This document shows, one piece after another, positions 1 to 9,227 of a DNA stretch of 34,267 nt. Every line of letters begins with the position of its first letter. Position 1 is the first letter of the stretch. Origin of the DNA: an uncultured Clostridia bacterium (GTDB lineage: Bacteria > Bacillota > Clostridia > Christensenellales > Aristaeellaceae). The stretch covers positions 1 to 34,267 of the forward strand of contig CAKUOX010000024.1 in assembly GCA_934670175.1 (NCBI GenBank), read 5' to 3'. A program made the translations under genes and the position numbers. The notes beneath the pieces are model-generated. The model did not search any database and was not told the DNA's origin. It was given only the letters and a program-made list of their open reading frames with translations.

Positions 1-1263
1 ATCCTCATGTTCCTAAACGGCGGACTGGGCTTTCTGTACACCTTTGACGGCGCGTTCAAGGATCCCACGATGCTGCAGAACGTGTTCACCGGTTTTTACC
101 AGACGCCGACGAACATGCCGGAGCTGAACCTGCGCTGGGTGAACGTGATCTGCGACATGATGGTGCCGCAGCGCACGCTACTGGCGGGCTGGACGGTGCT
201 GCTGCCCGCGCTGTACCTGCTGGCGGAGGCCGTGGAGACGCGGCGCGCGGCAGATTTTGCCGTACTGGGCGTCTGGGCGGGACTGATGCCGATGATCCAC
301 ACGCATTCCTTCTTCGCGCTGGGACTGCTGAGCATCGGCGTGATGGCGCAGCGGCTCTGCTGCGCGGAGCGTGGACAAAGGGGCGCAGTGTTCGGCTGCT
401 TCATGACCTATGGGCTGACCGCCGTGCTGCTGGCCGCGCCGCAGCTTCTCACCTGGACCTTCCCGCAGACGGTTGGCGGCGGCAGTCTCGCGCTGCGCTT
501 TAACTGGGTCAACAATCAGGGCAATGGGCGCCTGATCGACGGCTATTTCTGGTTCTGGATCAAAAACGTCGGGCTCGCCTACCTGTTCATGGTTCCGGCG
601 GCGCTATCGGCAAAGCGCGGCAGCCTGCTGCGCGGACTTTCGCTGGGCGCGCTGGTTATCTACGCCGTCGCGGAAACGATCCAGTTCCAGCCCAATCCCT
701 ATGACAACAACAAGCTCTTTTACGTCGCCTACATGGTCATGCTGCCCACGCTGGCGCTGTACCTCGTGCGGCTGTATACGCGGCTGAGTGGCGTGCGCGG
801 GCGCGCGATGCTCGCCTGCCTGTTCATTGCCGCGTCCACCGTGTCCGCCGCGCTGTCGCTGGCGCGTGAGACCATTTCGGATTACCAGCTTTTCAGTGCA
901 GACGAGGTGCAGGCCGCCGCCTATATCAATGAAAACCTGCCGCGCGACGCCGTGATCCTGACCGGCGATCAGCACAACAACGCTGTGGCTGCGCTCACTG
1001 GCCGCCGCATCGTCTGCGGTACCGGCAGCTATCTCTATTACCACGGCATCGATTATTCCGCGCAGCAGGCGGCTGAGCGGCAGATGCTGTCCGACCCGTC
1101 GAGCAGCGCCGCGCTGTTTACGGAATATAATGTAGCTTATGCGTACATCTCCAGCTATGAACGCGCCAATTTCAGCGCCGATACTGCGTGGTTCGACGAA
1201 AACTGCACGCTGCTGTTCAGCAGTGGCAGCGTACGCCTGTACGCCCTGGACAGCGATCAATAA
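1..1263 (+). CDS. Multi-pass membrane protein, C-terminal part (GT-C-like), 5' truncated
   Basis: The reading frame is open to the first base of the window (two sense codons precede the first ATG at 7), so the true start lies outside; 418 residues after that ATG are visible. I see roughly seven to nine hydrophobic helices, followed from about residue 290 by a soluble C-terminal domain of about 125 residues. This layout resembles GT-C type membrane glycosyltransferases and related uncharacterised integral membrane proteins, in which an extracytoplasmic C-terminal domain follows the membrane core. The motif NNKLFYVAYM before the last helices is also seen in such proteins. The catalytic DxD/ExD loop expected near the N-terminus of a GT-C enzyme would be outside the window, so enzymatic activity is unproven. 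The next gene begins 130 bp downstream with its own promoter. Membrane location is secure; the function is inference. Confidence 0.75.
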   Translation: MLMFLNGGLGFLYTFDGAFKDPTMLQNVFTGFYQTPTNMPELNLRWVNVICDMMVPQRTLLAGWTVLLPALYLLAEAVETRRAADFAVLGVWAGLMPMIHTHSFFALGLLSIGVMAQRLCCAERGQRGAVFGCFMTYGLTAVLLAAPQLLTWTFPQTVGGGSLALRFNWVNNQGNGRLIDGYFWFWIKNVGLAYLFMVPAALSAKRGSLLRGLSLGALVIYAVAETIQFQPNPYDNNKLFYVAYMVMLPTLALYLVRLYTRLSGVRGRAMLACLFIAASTVSAALSLARETISDYQLFSADEVQAAAYINENLPRDAVILTGDQHNNAVAALTGRRIVCGTGSYLYYHGIDYSAQQAAERQMLSDPSSSAALFTEYNVAYAYISSYERANFSADTAWFDENCTLLFSSGSVRLYALDSDQ

Positions 1264-1288
1264 AATTGCGCAAATCGCTGCCGTGCGC

Positions 1289-1317
1289 TTGTCTTTGGGC
1301 GTGATATGCGGTAAAAT
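1289..1317 (+). promoter_or_regulatory. Putative sigma-A promoter of the peptidoglycan-binding lipoprotein
   Basis: TTGTCT at 1289-1294, a 17-nt spacer and TAAAAT at 1312-1317. It lies about 75 bp before the start codon. A small GGCGCC inverted repeat (1346-1351 and 1359-1364) sits in the leader and is too weak alone to call a terminator. Confidence 0.5.
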
Positions 1318-1393
1318 AGAAGCTGAAGTGATATTGCAATATTCCGGCGCCGCGATCCGGCGCCTTGCGCATACCGTATTCGGAGGTACACAA

Positions 1394-3181
1394 ATGCATT
1401 CCAAAGCACGCCCGTTTCTGTTGATATTGCTTATGACGCTCTCCGTCGCGCTCTGCGGCTGCGAAGCCAAAGTTGATGAATCGCTGATCAGTTCCAAGGC
1501 GGATTACAGCATCAACATATCGCTGCCCTACGCCACGGTCACGCCGCCGCCGGCCGAGCAGAGCGAGCAGGCCGATGCGCTGGTAATCGATGCGTCCGGC
1601 AGTGTGACGGTGAACGATTCGGCCAGCGTATTGCAAAACGACGTTTCCTCCGACGCGCTGAACGCCAGCAATTACAAATCTCTGCGCCTGGGCAACACGG
1701 GTCTTGCCGTTCAGGCGCTGCAAACGCGCCTGCTGGAGCTGGGCTACTACACCTCGGGCATATCCGGCATTTTCGATTCTGAAACTGAGGCGGCCGTGAA
1801 GCGCTTTGAGCAGAGCTACGGCACGATGCAGACGGGCGTCGCCACGGCGGACATGCAGTCGCGCCTGTTTGCTGCGGATGCGCTGACCTACGGCAGCGAG
1901 GCCTACAACAACGCCGTGGTTTCCCAATATCGGGTACTGACCCGCGGTGACGTGGGCAGCGCCGTATACGCACTTCAGCAGCGCCTGAAGAATCTGGGCT
2001 ATCCCATCGGCGAGCTGACCGGCATATTCGACAACGAAACGGCCAACGCCGTCATGCTCTTCTACGAGGCCTATGGCCTGACCGGCAGCGATATTGCCAA
2101 TGTCGAGCTGCAAAAGGAGCTGTATTCCGATTCCGCGCGCGGCTATGGCGGCGTGGAAACCGCCGCGCAGCGCGCAAATACCGCGGCTGACGGCTCCGTG
2201 ACCGCGATACAGGAGCGCCTGATCCAGCTGGGCTACATGACGGGTACGGCGGATGGCGATTACGATCGCCGCACTGAAATCGCCGTCAAGCTCTTCGAAC
2301 AGGCCTGCGGCCAGCTGCCCTCCGGCACGCTCAGCAGCAATCTACTGTCCCGCCTGAATTCCGACAGCGCGCCCACCTTCGCGCAGCTCGGCGATAAGTA
2401 TGCCGAACTCTCGGACGGCGCTTCCGGCGATGCCGTGCGCCTGCTGCAGAGCCGATTGGTGGAGCTGGGCTTCGCCACCGGTTCGCCGACCGGCGAGTAC
2501 GGCGAAGCGACCTCGGCTTCCGTGCGCATTTTCCAGCATTATAACGGCCTTGCGGAAACCGGCATAGCCGACGGCTACACCCAGGCGGTGCTGTATTCCA
2601 GCTTCGCGCTCAATATCGACGGTGAAACCGTCGTGACTGCGCCCACGGCGGAGCCCTCGCCCACGCCCACAGCGGAACCGGAGGCCGAACCCACCGACGC
2701 ACTGCCGGAGCTGATCACCATCGGCGCAAGCGGCGACGAGGTGCTCCGTCTGCAAAGCCGACTGACCGAGCTGGGCTATGTCGCCTCCCTCACGGGCAAT
2801 TACGACAGCCTGACCGCTGACGCGGTATCCAGCATTCAGGACGCCATCGGCTGCGAGCGTAACGGCGTCGTTTCCCGCGCGCTGCTGGATTTCATTCTTT
2901 CCAAGGCTGCCCCGCGCAACGGCGCGCGCTTCTACGACAGCGTGCAGTCCTTCCGCAGCCTGACGCTGGGCGACAGCGGCGACGACGTGAGCATGCTGCA
3001 GCGCCAGCTGGGCGAGCTGGGCTACATGGACGCTGCTACCGGCGCATATGACGAGGCCACGCGCGACGCGGTGCTGCAGCTTCAGCAGACGCTGGGCTAT
3101 GAAGCGCCGGACGGCGTGGCAAGCGTCGAACTGCAATGCTATCTGTTCGCCGAAAGCGGCCAGAGCTTTGTGGGAGACTGA
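1394..3181 (+). CDS. Lipoprotein with six peptidoglycan-binding (PG_binding_1) repeats
   Basis: 595 residues from the ATG preceded by GGAGG at 1382-1386; the open frame extends further upstream but without a ribosome binding site. The N-terminus is a lipoprotein signal with lipobox L-C-G-C, so Cys23 would be lipidated and the protein anchored outside the membrane. Six repeats of the PG_binding_1 type follow, starting near residues 97, 182, 267, 339, 441 and 523. Each has the pattern 'L-x-x-G-x-x-G-x-x-V-x-x-L-Q-x-x-L-x-x-L-G-Y' and ends in a hydrophobic helix around F-x-x-x-x-G. A Pro/Thr/Glu-rich linker (about 416-437) separates repeats four and five. No amidase, lysozyme or transpeptidase domain is visible, so it looks like a pure wall-binding anchor or scaffold. 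The repeats are as recognised in the family; the role is inferred. Confidence 0.88.
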   Translation: MHSKARPFLLILLMTLSVALCGCEAKVDESLISSKADYSINISLPYATVTPPPAEQSEQADALVIDASGSVTVNDSASVLQNDVSSDALNASNYKSLRLGNTGLAVQALQTRLLELGYYTSGISGIFDSETEAAVKRFEQSYGTMQTGVATADMQSRLFAADALTYGSEAYNNAVVSQYRVLTRGDVGSAVYALQQRLKNLGYPIGELTGIFDNETANAVMLFYEAYGLTGSDIANVELQKELYSDSARGYGGVETAAQRANTAADGSVTAIQERLIQLGYMTGTADGDYDRRTEIAVKLFEQACGQLPSGTLSSNLLSRLNSDSAPTFAQLGDKYAELSDGASGDAVRLLQSRLVELGFATGSPTGEYGEATSASVRIFQHYNGLAETGIADGYTQAVLYSSFALNIDGETVVTAPTAEPSPTPTAEPEAEPTDALPELITIGASGDEVLRLQSRLTELGYVASLTGNYDSLTADAVSSIQDAIGCERNGVVSRALLDFILSKAAPRNGARFYDSVQSFRSLTLGDSGDDVSMLQRQLGELGYMDAATGAYDEATRDAVLQLQQTLGYEAPDGVASVELQCYLFAESGQSFVGD

Positions 3182-3248
3182 CCTAAGAATCATCGGCGTT
3201 ATCCTCGCAAGTAAACGTCGACAATTCTCAGACAAACGTATACATAAG

Positions 3249-3293
3249 CGAGCGGCTCCTGTGACAGGAACCGCTCGTTCATTTAATTACCTT
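3249..3293 (+). terminator. Intrinsic terminator after the lipoprotein gene (possibly bidirectional)
   Basis: A 13-bp inverted repeat at 3250-3262 and 3264-3276 has one C/A mismatch in plus-strand RNA, which becomes a G-U pair in minus-strand RNA. It is followed on the plus strand by a T-rich stretch. It lies between the convergent lipoprotein and XpaC-like genes. Confidence 0.7.
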
Positions 3294-3307
3294 TTCTATT
3301 TCTCCGC

Positions 3308-4315
3308 TTAGCAGCCGGGCATCTGCATGCCGCCGGTCAGGCCGTCGCCCGCCATCATCGTTTCAAGAACGTCTATGTCGGTCGCAATGTCCAGCGCATC
3401 GTCCTTAAACAGATTCTCAAGCTGCTTCTCATACGCCTGAATCAGCGTATCCAGCACGCCCTCGATCTTTTTGCGGCTCGATACGATGCTCTCGCTCTGG
3501 TAGCTCTGATCCTCCAGCAGGTCGTAGCTCTTGAGCAGCTTCAGCGTGGTGGGCAGATAGTAATTCATAAATTTGCGCACGTCCGCTTCGCGCTCCGGGC
3601 GCTGAATGACCGCATGAAAAATATCCGCCGTAAGCATGCCGATGCGATCGATGCGCGCTGAAACCGCCTCGTCCTCGATCATCACGTTGAGCTGATACAG
3701 CTCGTTGAGCGTGCGTTCAAGCTCGTCGGCATAATTGCGCTGCTCGGGCTGCGGCTGCGCGGGCTTCGCCGCCGGTTCGGGCTTCGGCTCAGGCTTTGCC
3801 GCTCCGGCATTTTTCTGCTTATCGACGGGCGCGCTCGCCTTCGCCGCTTCAGGGCGCGCGGACGCCGCCGTCCCGTTGCGCAGCGTCTCCAGCAGCTCCG
3901 AAGCGACGTCCGCCCAATTCTTGCCGCCCGAGCTCCGCTCTTTTTCTGGCGCAGCGACCACCAGACAGCCCGCTTCCAGATCCAGATAGGCCTCCGACCC
4001 AAAATAGCCCTTCGCGATCATCTGGTTCAAGTCGCGGCGCACCTCGGCGATGGGGCGCTGATCCACCTTCGTAAATTCGCGCACGGGCACGCGCTCACGC
4101 ATGCCGATCACGCCGCAATACTGATGAAAGCGCTCCACCAGCTTGCTGTCCTTGTCCCGCTTGCCAAAGGCCGAAAAGCACGCCAGCGCGGCGATAATGC
4201 CCACCACGGTGTTGATCGGCCGTATCGCGATCAGCACGATGCCCGCGATCAGCCAGCCCACGCCCTTTTTCGGCGCCTTAGGCATTTCAAAGCGGCCGTT
4301 ATAGGTTTTTGCCAT
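3308..4315 (-). CDS. XpaC-like membrane protein (5-bromo-4-chloroindolyl phosphate hydrolysis family)
   Basis: 335 residues from the ATG at 4315, which follows AGGAG at a long spacing of about 13 nt; the frame is open upstream but lacks a better site. Residues 19-50 form two adjacent hydrophobic segments (a membrane hairpin). A charged region follows, then an Ala/Pro/Lys/Glu low-complexity linker (about 175-215). The C-terminal helical domain carries the family's signature, 'YLPTTLKLL' and later 'KDDALDIATDIDVLETM', as in Bacillus XpaC. The family name comes from an old indicator-substrate phenotype and does not define a proven enzyme. In bacilli xpaC is often next to a TelA-like gene, but here it lies 50 bp downstream of a helicase gene on the same strand and may be co-transcribed with it. 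Family assignment is fairly sure; function is unknown. Confidence 0.7.
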   Translation of the reverse strand: MAKTYNGRFEMPKAPKKGVGWLIAGIVLIAIRPINTVVGIIAALACFSAFGKRDKDSKLVERFHQYCGVIGMRERVPVREFTKVDQRPIAEVRRDLNQMIAKGYFGSEAYLDLEAGCLVVAAPEKERSSGGKNWADVASELLETLRNGTAASARPEAAKASAPVDKQKNAGAAKPEPKPEPAAKPAQPQPEQRNYADELERTLNELYQLNVMIEDEAVSARIDRIGMLTADIFHAVIQRPEREADVRKFMNYYLPTTLKLLKSYDLLEDQSYQSESIVSSRKKIEGVLDTLIQAYEKQLENLFKDDALDIATDIDVLETMMAGDGLTGGMQMPGC

Positions 4316-4365
4316 TTCAAGTATCACTCTCCTGTACGCGATTATAACCCTTGAATGTATAGTTT

Positions 4366-6690
4366 TCAATCTTTTTCATTCCAAAATGCGCGCAACTGAC
4401 GGTTGAGCGCGCTCATACTGGTGATCCTTCGCACCTGCCAGTGCAACGGCGCCAGCTCGCGGTATTTTTCCGCCGCGTAACGCTCGTCCAGCAGCAGTAC
4501 CACGCCGCGATCCGTCTCGCTGCGGATCACGCGCCCCGCCGCCTGAAGCACGCGCCGATAGCCCGGATAGGTATATGCCGCGTCCGTGCCGCCTTCAAAG
4601 CCATCGTCGTAGAGTTCGCGCAGCAGCTCCGATTCCGGATTCACCATGGGAATGCCGGTGGAAATGATCGCCGCGCCGCTGAGCAGATCATCCGGCAGAT
4701 CCACGCCCTCGGAAAACACGCCGCCGAGCACAATGAACGCCAGCATGGATTTCTGCCGTCCCGGGCGAAACGCTGCCAGGAACGCCGCGCGCCTGTCCTC
4801 CCCCATGCCGCTTTGCTGGCAAAGAATTTCATCGTCCGGATAGCGCGTTCTGTAATACGCCGCCGCCTGCTTTAAATAGGCGTGCGAAGGAAAGCACGCC
4901 AGGTAATTGCCCGGATGCGCCTCGATCATCGCGTGCAGCACGCGCGCTACGGGCTCCATCGTCGACGCGCGATCCCTGAATTTCACGGAGACCGGCAGCC
5001 GCGCTACGAACAGATTCTCCCTTGGAAACGGCGATTCCAGCGTCAGCAGGCGGTTCTTATCCGTAACGGCCAGCTGCGCCGCGTAGAATTCGATGGGCTT
5101 GAGCGTGGCGGAAAACAGCGCGACCCCGCCCACGCGCGCAAACAGGCGATCCAGATATTTCTCCGGCGCGAAGCACCAGAGCTTGACCTCGATATGATCG
5201 TTTTCGCCTTCCGGACGGATGAGCGCGCGATAGGCCGCATCGTCAAACCGGCGTGCGACGCGCACAAACCACGCGCAGGCGCGCGCAAGCTCCAGCGTGT
5301 TCTCATCGCTCAGCCGCAACGCCTCTACGCGGTCTGAAAACGCCGACGCAGCCTGTGCCAGCCCCTCGGGCGGCGCGCTCATGGCGTCGTATTCCGCATC
5401 AGGACGCTTTAGCCTCGCCTCAAGCGCGGCAAGGGGCGCAGCCAGCGGGTCGTTTTCGCCGTAGACCTCCGCTGCCTGCGCGCGCAGTGCGCCCACCGCT
5501 GCGCCAGACAGCACCGCCGAGTACATTTCCCGTGCGCGGTCGATCAGGTTGTGCGCCTCGTCGATCAGCAGTCCCGCGCGGCTCTTTCTTTCGAAATGCC
5601 GCTTTAAATAAACGCGCGGATCCAGTGCATAGTTATAATCACAGATCACAGCATCGGCAAGCTCCGTCAGATCCAGCGACAGTTCGAACGGACATATCTC
5701 GTATTCACGCGCCAGCGCCGCGATCTCCTCCGCGCCGAAGGCCTGCGTGCGCATCGCGTCGCGCAGCGCGCCGCGGCGCTTGTCGTAATAGCTGTCGGCA
5801 TACGGACAGCCGCCGCAGTCCGTCTTGCCCTGAAAGCATATCTTTTCCTTGGCCGTCACCGTCACGGAGCGCAGCTTCAGGCCGGAGGCGCGCATCAGCG
5901 CCAGCGCATTTTCCGCTGCGCGGCGGCCCGTGGTGCGCGCGGTGAGATAGAACACCGATGTGATCTTTCCCGCGCCCAACGCCTTCAGCGCGCCGAACAG
6001 CGCCGCCGCCGTCTTGCCGATACCGGTGGGCGCTTCGATCATGCAGCGCGCACCGGCGGCCATGGCGCGATAGACCTCGCGCGCCATTTCGCGCTGACCG
6101 TCCCGAAATTCCGGAAATGGAAACCTGAGCGCCTGAAGCGTGGGCGCACTGGCGTACTGCCAGCGCTCGCGCTCGGCCAGCGATTCGGCGTAGGGCTTCA
6201 AATAGGCCATGAAGCGCTCGGCGAGCTCGCGCGCCGTATATTCGCGGTGGAAGCGCTTTTCGCCGCCGCGCACGCCCGCATAGATCAGCTGCACGTCCGC
6301 GCCGGCCTTGCCGCCCTGCGCGCAGAAGATATGCGCGTATATCTCCGCCTGCGCCCAGTGCACCGGATAATCCTCCATCAGGATCTCGTTCGGATTCAAC
6401 CGCGTGGTCTTGATCTCGATCACGCCCGCGTCTGCATACGTCATGCACACCGCGTCGGCGCGTCCCTGCACCAGCAGCCTGACGCCCGCGGCCTCGCATT
6501 CGAAAGCGGCGGGCGCTTCGATCTGCCACTCGGGCGCGAGCCGCTCCTGTATGGCGCGATGCCCCTCGCGCCCCTCCTGAAAGCGGCGCGCCAGCGCGGC
6601 GTTGTAGGCAAGGCTGCCCGACGCACAGGCATATTCGGCGATCGTGCGCACATTCACCCGATAGACCTCGCCCACGCCGCGCACCCCCAT
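4366..6690 (-). CDS. XPD/DinG-like superfamily 2 helicase with PD-(D/E)XK nuclease-like N-terminus
   Basis: Up to 774 residues. The N-terminal 170 residues carry a Cas4/RecB-like nuclease pattern: GRAD, then EIKT near residue 93, then a Q-x-x-x-Y helix. An XPD/DinG-type helicase follows: Walker A in 'APTGIGKTAAAL' (about 217), four cysteines that match the iron-sulphur cluster of this family (one plus two in 'ICFQGKTDCGGC' near 283-294, the last in 'EICPF' near 330), the DEAH box 'LLIDEAHNL' (about 373) and motif VI 'QAAGRVIRS' near 715. It should unwind DNA using ATP, probably in repair, in the cytoplasm. Start choice is uncertain: ATG at 6690 has only a weak GGAAAG upstream, while GTG at 6657 has GAGG at good spacing and gives an N-terminus (VNVRTIAEY) closer to what I recall for the family. 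It diverges from manA. Confidence 0.85.
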   Translation of the reverse strand: MGVRGVGEVYRVNVRTIAEYACASGSLAYNAALARRFQEGREGHRAIQERLAPEWQIEAPAAFECEAAGVRLLVQGRADAVCMTYADAGVIEIKTTRLNPNEILMEDYPVHWAQAEIYAHIFCAQGGKAGADVQLIYAGVRGGEKRFHREYTARELAERFMAYLKPYAESLAERERWQYASAPTLQALRFPFPEFRDGQREMAREVYRAMAAGARCMIEAPTGIGKTAAALFGALKALGAGKITSVFYLTARTTGRRAAENALALMRASGLKLRSVTVTAKEKICFQGKTDCGGCPYADSYYDKRRGALRDAMRTQAFGAEEIAALAREYEICPFELSLDLTELADAVICDYNYALDPRVYLKRHFERKSRAGLLIDEAHNLIDRAREMYSAVLSGAAVGALRAQAAEVYGENDPLAAPLAALEARLKRPDAEYDAMSAPPEGLAQAASAFSDRVEALRLSDENTLELARACAWFVRVARRFDDAAYRALIRPEGENDHIEVKLWCFAPEKYLDRLFARVGGVALFSATLKPIEFYAAQLAVTDKNRLLTLESPFPRENLFVARLPVSVKFRDRASTMEPVARVLHAMIEAHPGNYLACFPSHAYLKQAAAYYRTRYPDDEILCQQSGMGEDRRAAFLAAFRPGRQKSMLAFIVLGGVFSEGVDLPDDLLSGAAIISTGIPMVNPESELLRELYDDGFEGGTDAAYTYPGYRRVLQAAGRVIRSETDRGVVLLLDERYAAEKYRELAPLHWQVRRITSMSALNRQLRAFWNEKD

Positions 6691-6708
6691 TCTTTCCCGC
6701 GCTTTTGC

Positions 6709-6737
6709 TTGACAGTCTGCCCGCGCGGTGGTAAAGT
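6709..6737 (+). promoter_or_regulatory. Sigma-A promoter of manA
   Basis: A perfect TTGACA at 6709-6714, a 17-nt spacer and TAAAGT at 6732-6737 (4 of 6 matches). The predicted transcript start is about 60 bp before the manA start codon. Confidence 0.65.
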
Positions 6738-6805
6738 AAACATATATTCCAGTATATCGAATTATTTCCGTTTTTTCAAGTTTTTCAAGGCAGGAGGAAT
6801 AAACA

Positions 6806-7831
6806 ATGAAGCTCTATCCGCTTTTGATGGCGCCCTATTTCCGCCACGGCGCACAGACGCCCTGGGGCGGCGATACGCTGCGCGACATGCTGATGAAGCC
6901 CGCGCCGGAGCAGGCGGGCGAAAGCCTCGAGGTTTCCGCGCTGGAGGGCATGGAGAGTGTGGTGCGCAACGGCGCGCACGCCGGTCAAAGCCTCAGGCGC
7001 ATATTTGAGCAGTGGGGCGCCGCGCTCACCGGAACCGAGGATCCGGTATTTCCGCTGATGCTGAAATTCCTGGACGCGCGCGATTCGCTCTCGCTTCAGG
7101 TGCACCCGGACGACGCCTACGCCGCCCGCGAGGGCAAGCTCGGCAAAACCGAGGCCTGGATGATCCTCAGCTGCGATCCTGGCGCAAAGCTCGCCTACGG
7201 CATGGACGCGGACGCCGACCCCGCCGAGCTGTTCGCCTCGGGCGATCCTGCCGCCATTGAAGCCGCCGTACATTGGAAAACGGTGCGTCCCGGCGACGTG
7301 TATTACATTCCCGCCGGTATGCTGCACGCCCTCGGTGCGGGCACGCTCGCCTATGAGATCCAGCAGTCCAGCGACGCGACCTATCGCGTGTGGGACTGGG
7401 GCCGCCTCGGCCTGGACGGCAAGCCCCGCGCGCTGCACACCCGCCAGGCGGGCGATGTGACGCGCCCCGAGCTGCAGCTCGATAAGATCTACGGTACGAC
7501 CAGCCTCTGCCATGGCGGCAGCCGCACCTATTACATCTGCAACCGCTACTTTGAAATGTGCCGCCTGAACATCTCTGGCCGCATGCCGCTGAGCAACGGC
7601 CGCATGCACTTTGTAACGCCGCTCGCGCCCTGCCGCCTGATCTGGGAGGATGATGTGCTGGAGCTGAATCCGTTCGACACCGCCGTAATTCCGGCAGCGC
7701 TCGAGGGCGTGTCCATCGAATGCGACGGCGGCGACGGCAAGGCGCTGATGTCCTCGACCTCCGATCGAGCGGCGCTCCGCGCCGAGCTGGGCTACCGCGC
7801 CGAAAACGTGGCCGGTCTGTGCGAAGAATAG
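6806..7831 (+). CDS. manA: Mannose-6-phosphate isomerase, class I
   Basis: 341 residues, starting at an ATG 6 nt after AGGAGGAAT. It interconverts mannose 6-phosphate and fructose 6-phosphate in the cytoplasm, feeding mannose into glycolysis or supplying mannose for cell-surface glycans. The cupin fold's metal site is visible: 'LQVHPDD' (about 97-103), GKTEAW (about 112-117), and the stretch from PAGMLHALGAG to the motif 'EIQQSSDATYRVWDW' (about 168-197), which carries the further histidine and the conserved substrate-binding arginine. Length is about right for the short Firmicute type I enzymes. It is transcribed alone from its own promoter and ends convergent with the CAP-domain gene. Confidence 0.92.
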   Translation: MKLYPLLMAPYFRHGAQTPWGGDTLRDMLMKPAPEQAGESLEVSALEGMESVVRNGAHAGQSLRRIFEQWGAALTGTEDPVFPLMLKFLDARDSLSLQVHPDDAYAAREGKLGKTEAWMILSCDPGAKLAYGMDADADPAELFASGDPAAIEAAVHWKTVRPGDVYYIPAGMLHALGAGTLAYEIQQSSDATYRVWDWGRLGLDGKPRALHTRQAGDVTRPELQLDKIYGTTSLCHGGSRTYYICNRYFEMCRLNISGRMPLSNGRMHFVTPLAPCRLIWEDDVLELNPFDTAVIPAALEGVSIECDGGDGKALMSSTSDRAALRAELGYRAENVAGLCEE

Positions 7832-7860
7832 GCAAGAATCAAGAATATAATAGCAGCAAT

Positions 7861-7905
7861 GCCGCGCGGCGCGTACATCGATCATTCATGTACCGTCACG
7901 CGGCA
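7861..7905. terminator. Possible bidirectional terminator between convergent genes
   Basis: Imperfect inverted repeat, GCCGCG and GTACAT on the left (7861-7878) against ATGTAC and CGCGGC on the right (7889-7905). It overlaps the last codons of the minus-strand CAP gene. The flanking T-richness is only moderate, so this is tentative. Confidence 0.4.
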
Positions 7906-9117
7906 TTCGTCATATCGTCCGTTTGTAGAAAACGCGGAAATCACGCACTCGCCCGCTGCGGCGGCGCGGACCCTTCCGCTTTCATCCACCGCAGCGACGC
8001 TCGGATCGCTGCTCGCCCAGGAGAGCGCAAGGTCGTCAGCGTATTCGGGGATCACATCCGCGCTGAGCGCAAGCACCTCCCCGATCCGCAGCTCGGCCTG
8101 CGTCTGCGAAAGCTCGACGCCCGCCACCGCCTGCGGATAGAGCGACGCCATTTCGCAGATATATTCTATCGAGGCGTCCGCGCCATCGGCGGTCTTCAGC
8201 CCCGTCAGCCTCAGCTGCCAGCGCTGGTTCTGCGCATAGCCCTCAATTCCCGCCGCCGCCAGATCGGGTCGGAGGATCAGACATGGGCCCGCGCCGTAGG
8301 CCTCGCGGCTGACGCGGCAGTAGCCGTCGCCGCTTTCATTGACAAAATCAAAATAAAAGCAGACGCCGCTTCCGAGCTCCGTGAGCTCCGCGCGCGGCTC
8401 GGAGGCGTCCAGATCGTAAAATGCGTCGTTCAGACTGACCGACCATGCCAGATCCGCAGCCATCATTTCCGCCGGAAACGCCCCCGCCGACGGCCATGCG
8501 ACATAGCGCCAGTCGGCGTCGCCCTGCGCATCCACCGCATACATTGAAACGTAGCTCGCGCCGCTGCGCGCATTGGCCAGGCCAAAGCCCGTCTCGTGCA
8601 TCAGCGGATTCAGCAGCCAGCGCCTGTGCCCCAGTACCGGCAGGTTGCCGTCACCATCGTCGCGCGCAAAATAATTCACGCCGTCGATCAGAATATCCGG
8701 CCGCATCCAGTTGAATCTGGCAATGTCGGAGCTCGCCGCGCCCAGGCTGCCGGACTGATACAACGCATCCGGCATGTCCTGCGGCTGCTCAGGCGCGTGA
8801 GAGAGGCGATCGTTGGCCGCCAGCAGCAGCGCAGCGTTTTGGCAGCGCAGCGTATACAGCGCGTTCAGGCGCACCTTCTCAAGCCCCGCCAGCGAGCGCA
8901 GGAAGTTCAGCTGCGCGAGCGCGGCATTCTGCGCGTCCTCGCTCAGCGCGCCCGCAGTGAAATTCTGCACGGACGCTTCCTCCAGATAGGGCGTTTCGCC
9001 GCTCCTGCACGCCCGCGCCGCATCGTAACGCGCGCGCATCTCGTCCCTCGTCATGGCCTGCGCGCCGGATACCAGCAGCGTCAGCGCCAGCAGAAGGACC
9101 GTCCATTTCCTCCGCAT
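7882..9117 (-). CDS. Secreted CAP (SCP-like) domain protein with C-terminal bacterial Ig-like (BIG2) domain
   Basis: 411 residues from the ATG at 9117, chosen because GGAG lies 7 nt upstream and a typical signal peptide begins there (basic MRRK, a hydrophobic run, then AQA before residue 22); a longer open frame upstream would put a second hydrophobic segment in front. Residues about 67-240 resemble the CAP/SCP superfamily: a helix 'ALAQLNFLRSLAGL' with 'LRCQNAALLLAANDRLSH', and a later 'GHRRWLLNP'. The final 90 residues form a BIG2-type Ig domain, with 'ELRIGEVLALSADVIP' and 'LSWASSDPSVAAVDESG'. CAP proteins of Firmicutes are exported and mostly of unknown biochemical role; the Ig-like domain suggests surface or polysaccharide contact. 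It diverges from the EF-G-like gene. Confidence 0.8.
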   Translation of the reverse strand: MRRKWTVLLLALTLLVSGAQAMTRDEMRARYDAARACRSGETPYLEEASVQNFTAGALSEDAQNAALAQLNFLRSLAGLEKVRLNALYTLRCQNAALLLAANDRLSHAPEQPQDMPDALYQSGSLGAASSDIARFNWMRPDILIDGVNYFARDDGDGNLPVLGHRRWLLNPLMHETGFGLANARSGASYVSMYAVDAQGDADWRYVAWPSAGAFPAEMMAADLAWSVSLNDAFYDLDASEPRAELTELGSGVCFYFDFVNESGDGYCRVSREAYGAGPCLILRPDLAAAGIEGYAQNQRWQLRLTGLKTADGADASIEYICEMASLYPQAVAGVELSQTQAELRIGEVLALSADVIPEYADDLALSWASSDPSVAAVDESGRVRAAAAGECVISAFSTNGRYDECRVTVHE

Positions 9118-9227
9118 CGTTCGTCTCCGCATACCCGCAGGCGCGCTTTTTCGCGTCAAAATCGGGTTTAGTAAAAATAATAACAGTATATTCACCGGAA
9201 AAAGAGCAATTTCCTTCAAAAAGGGGC

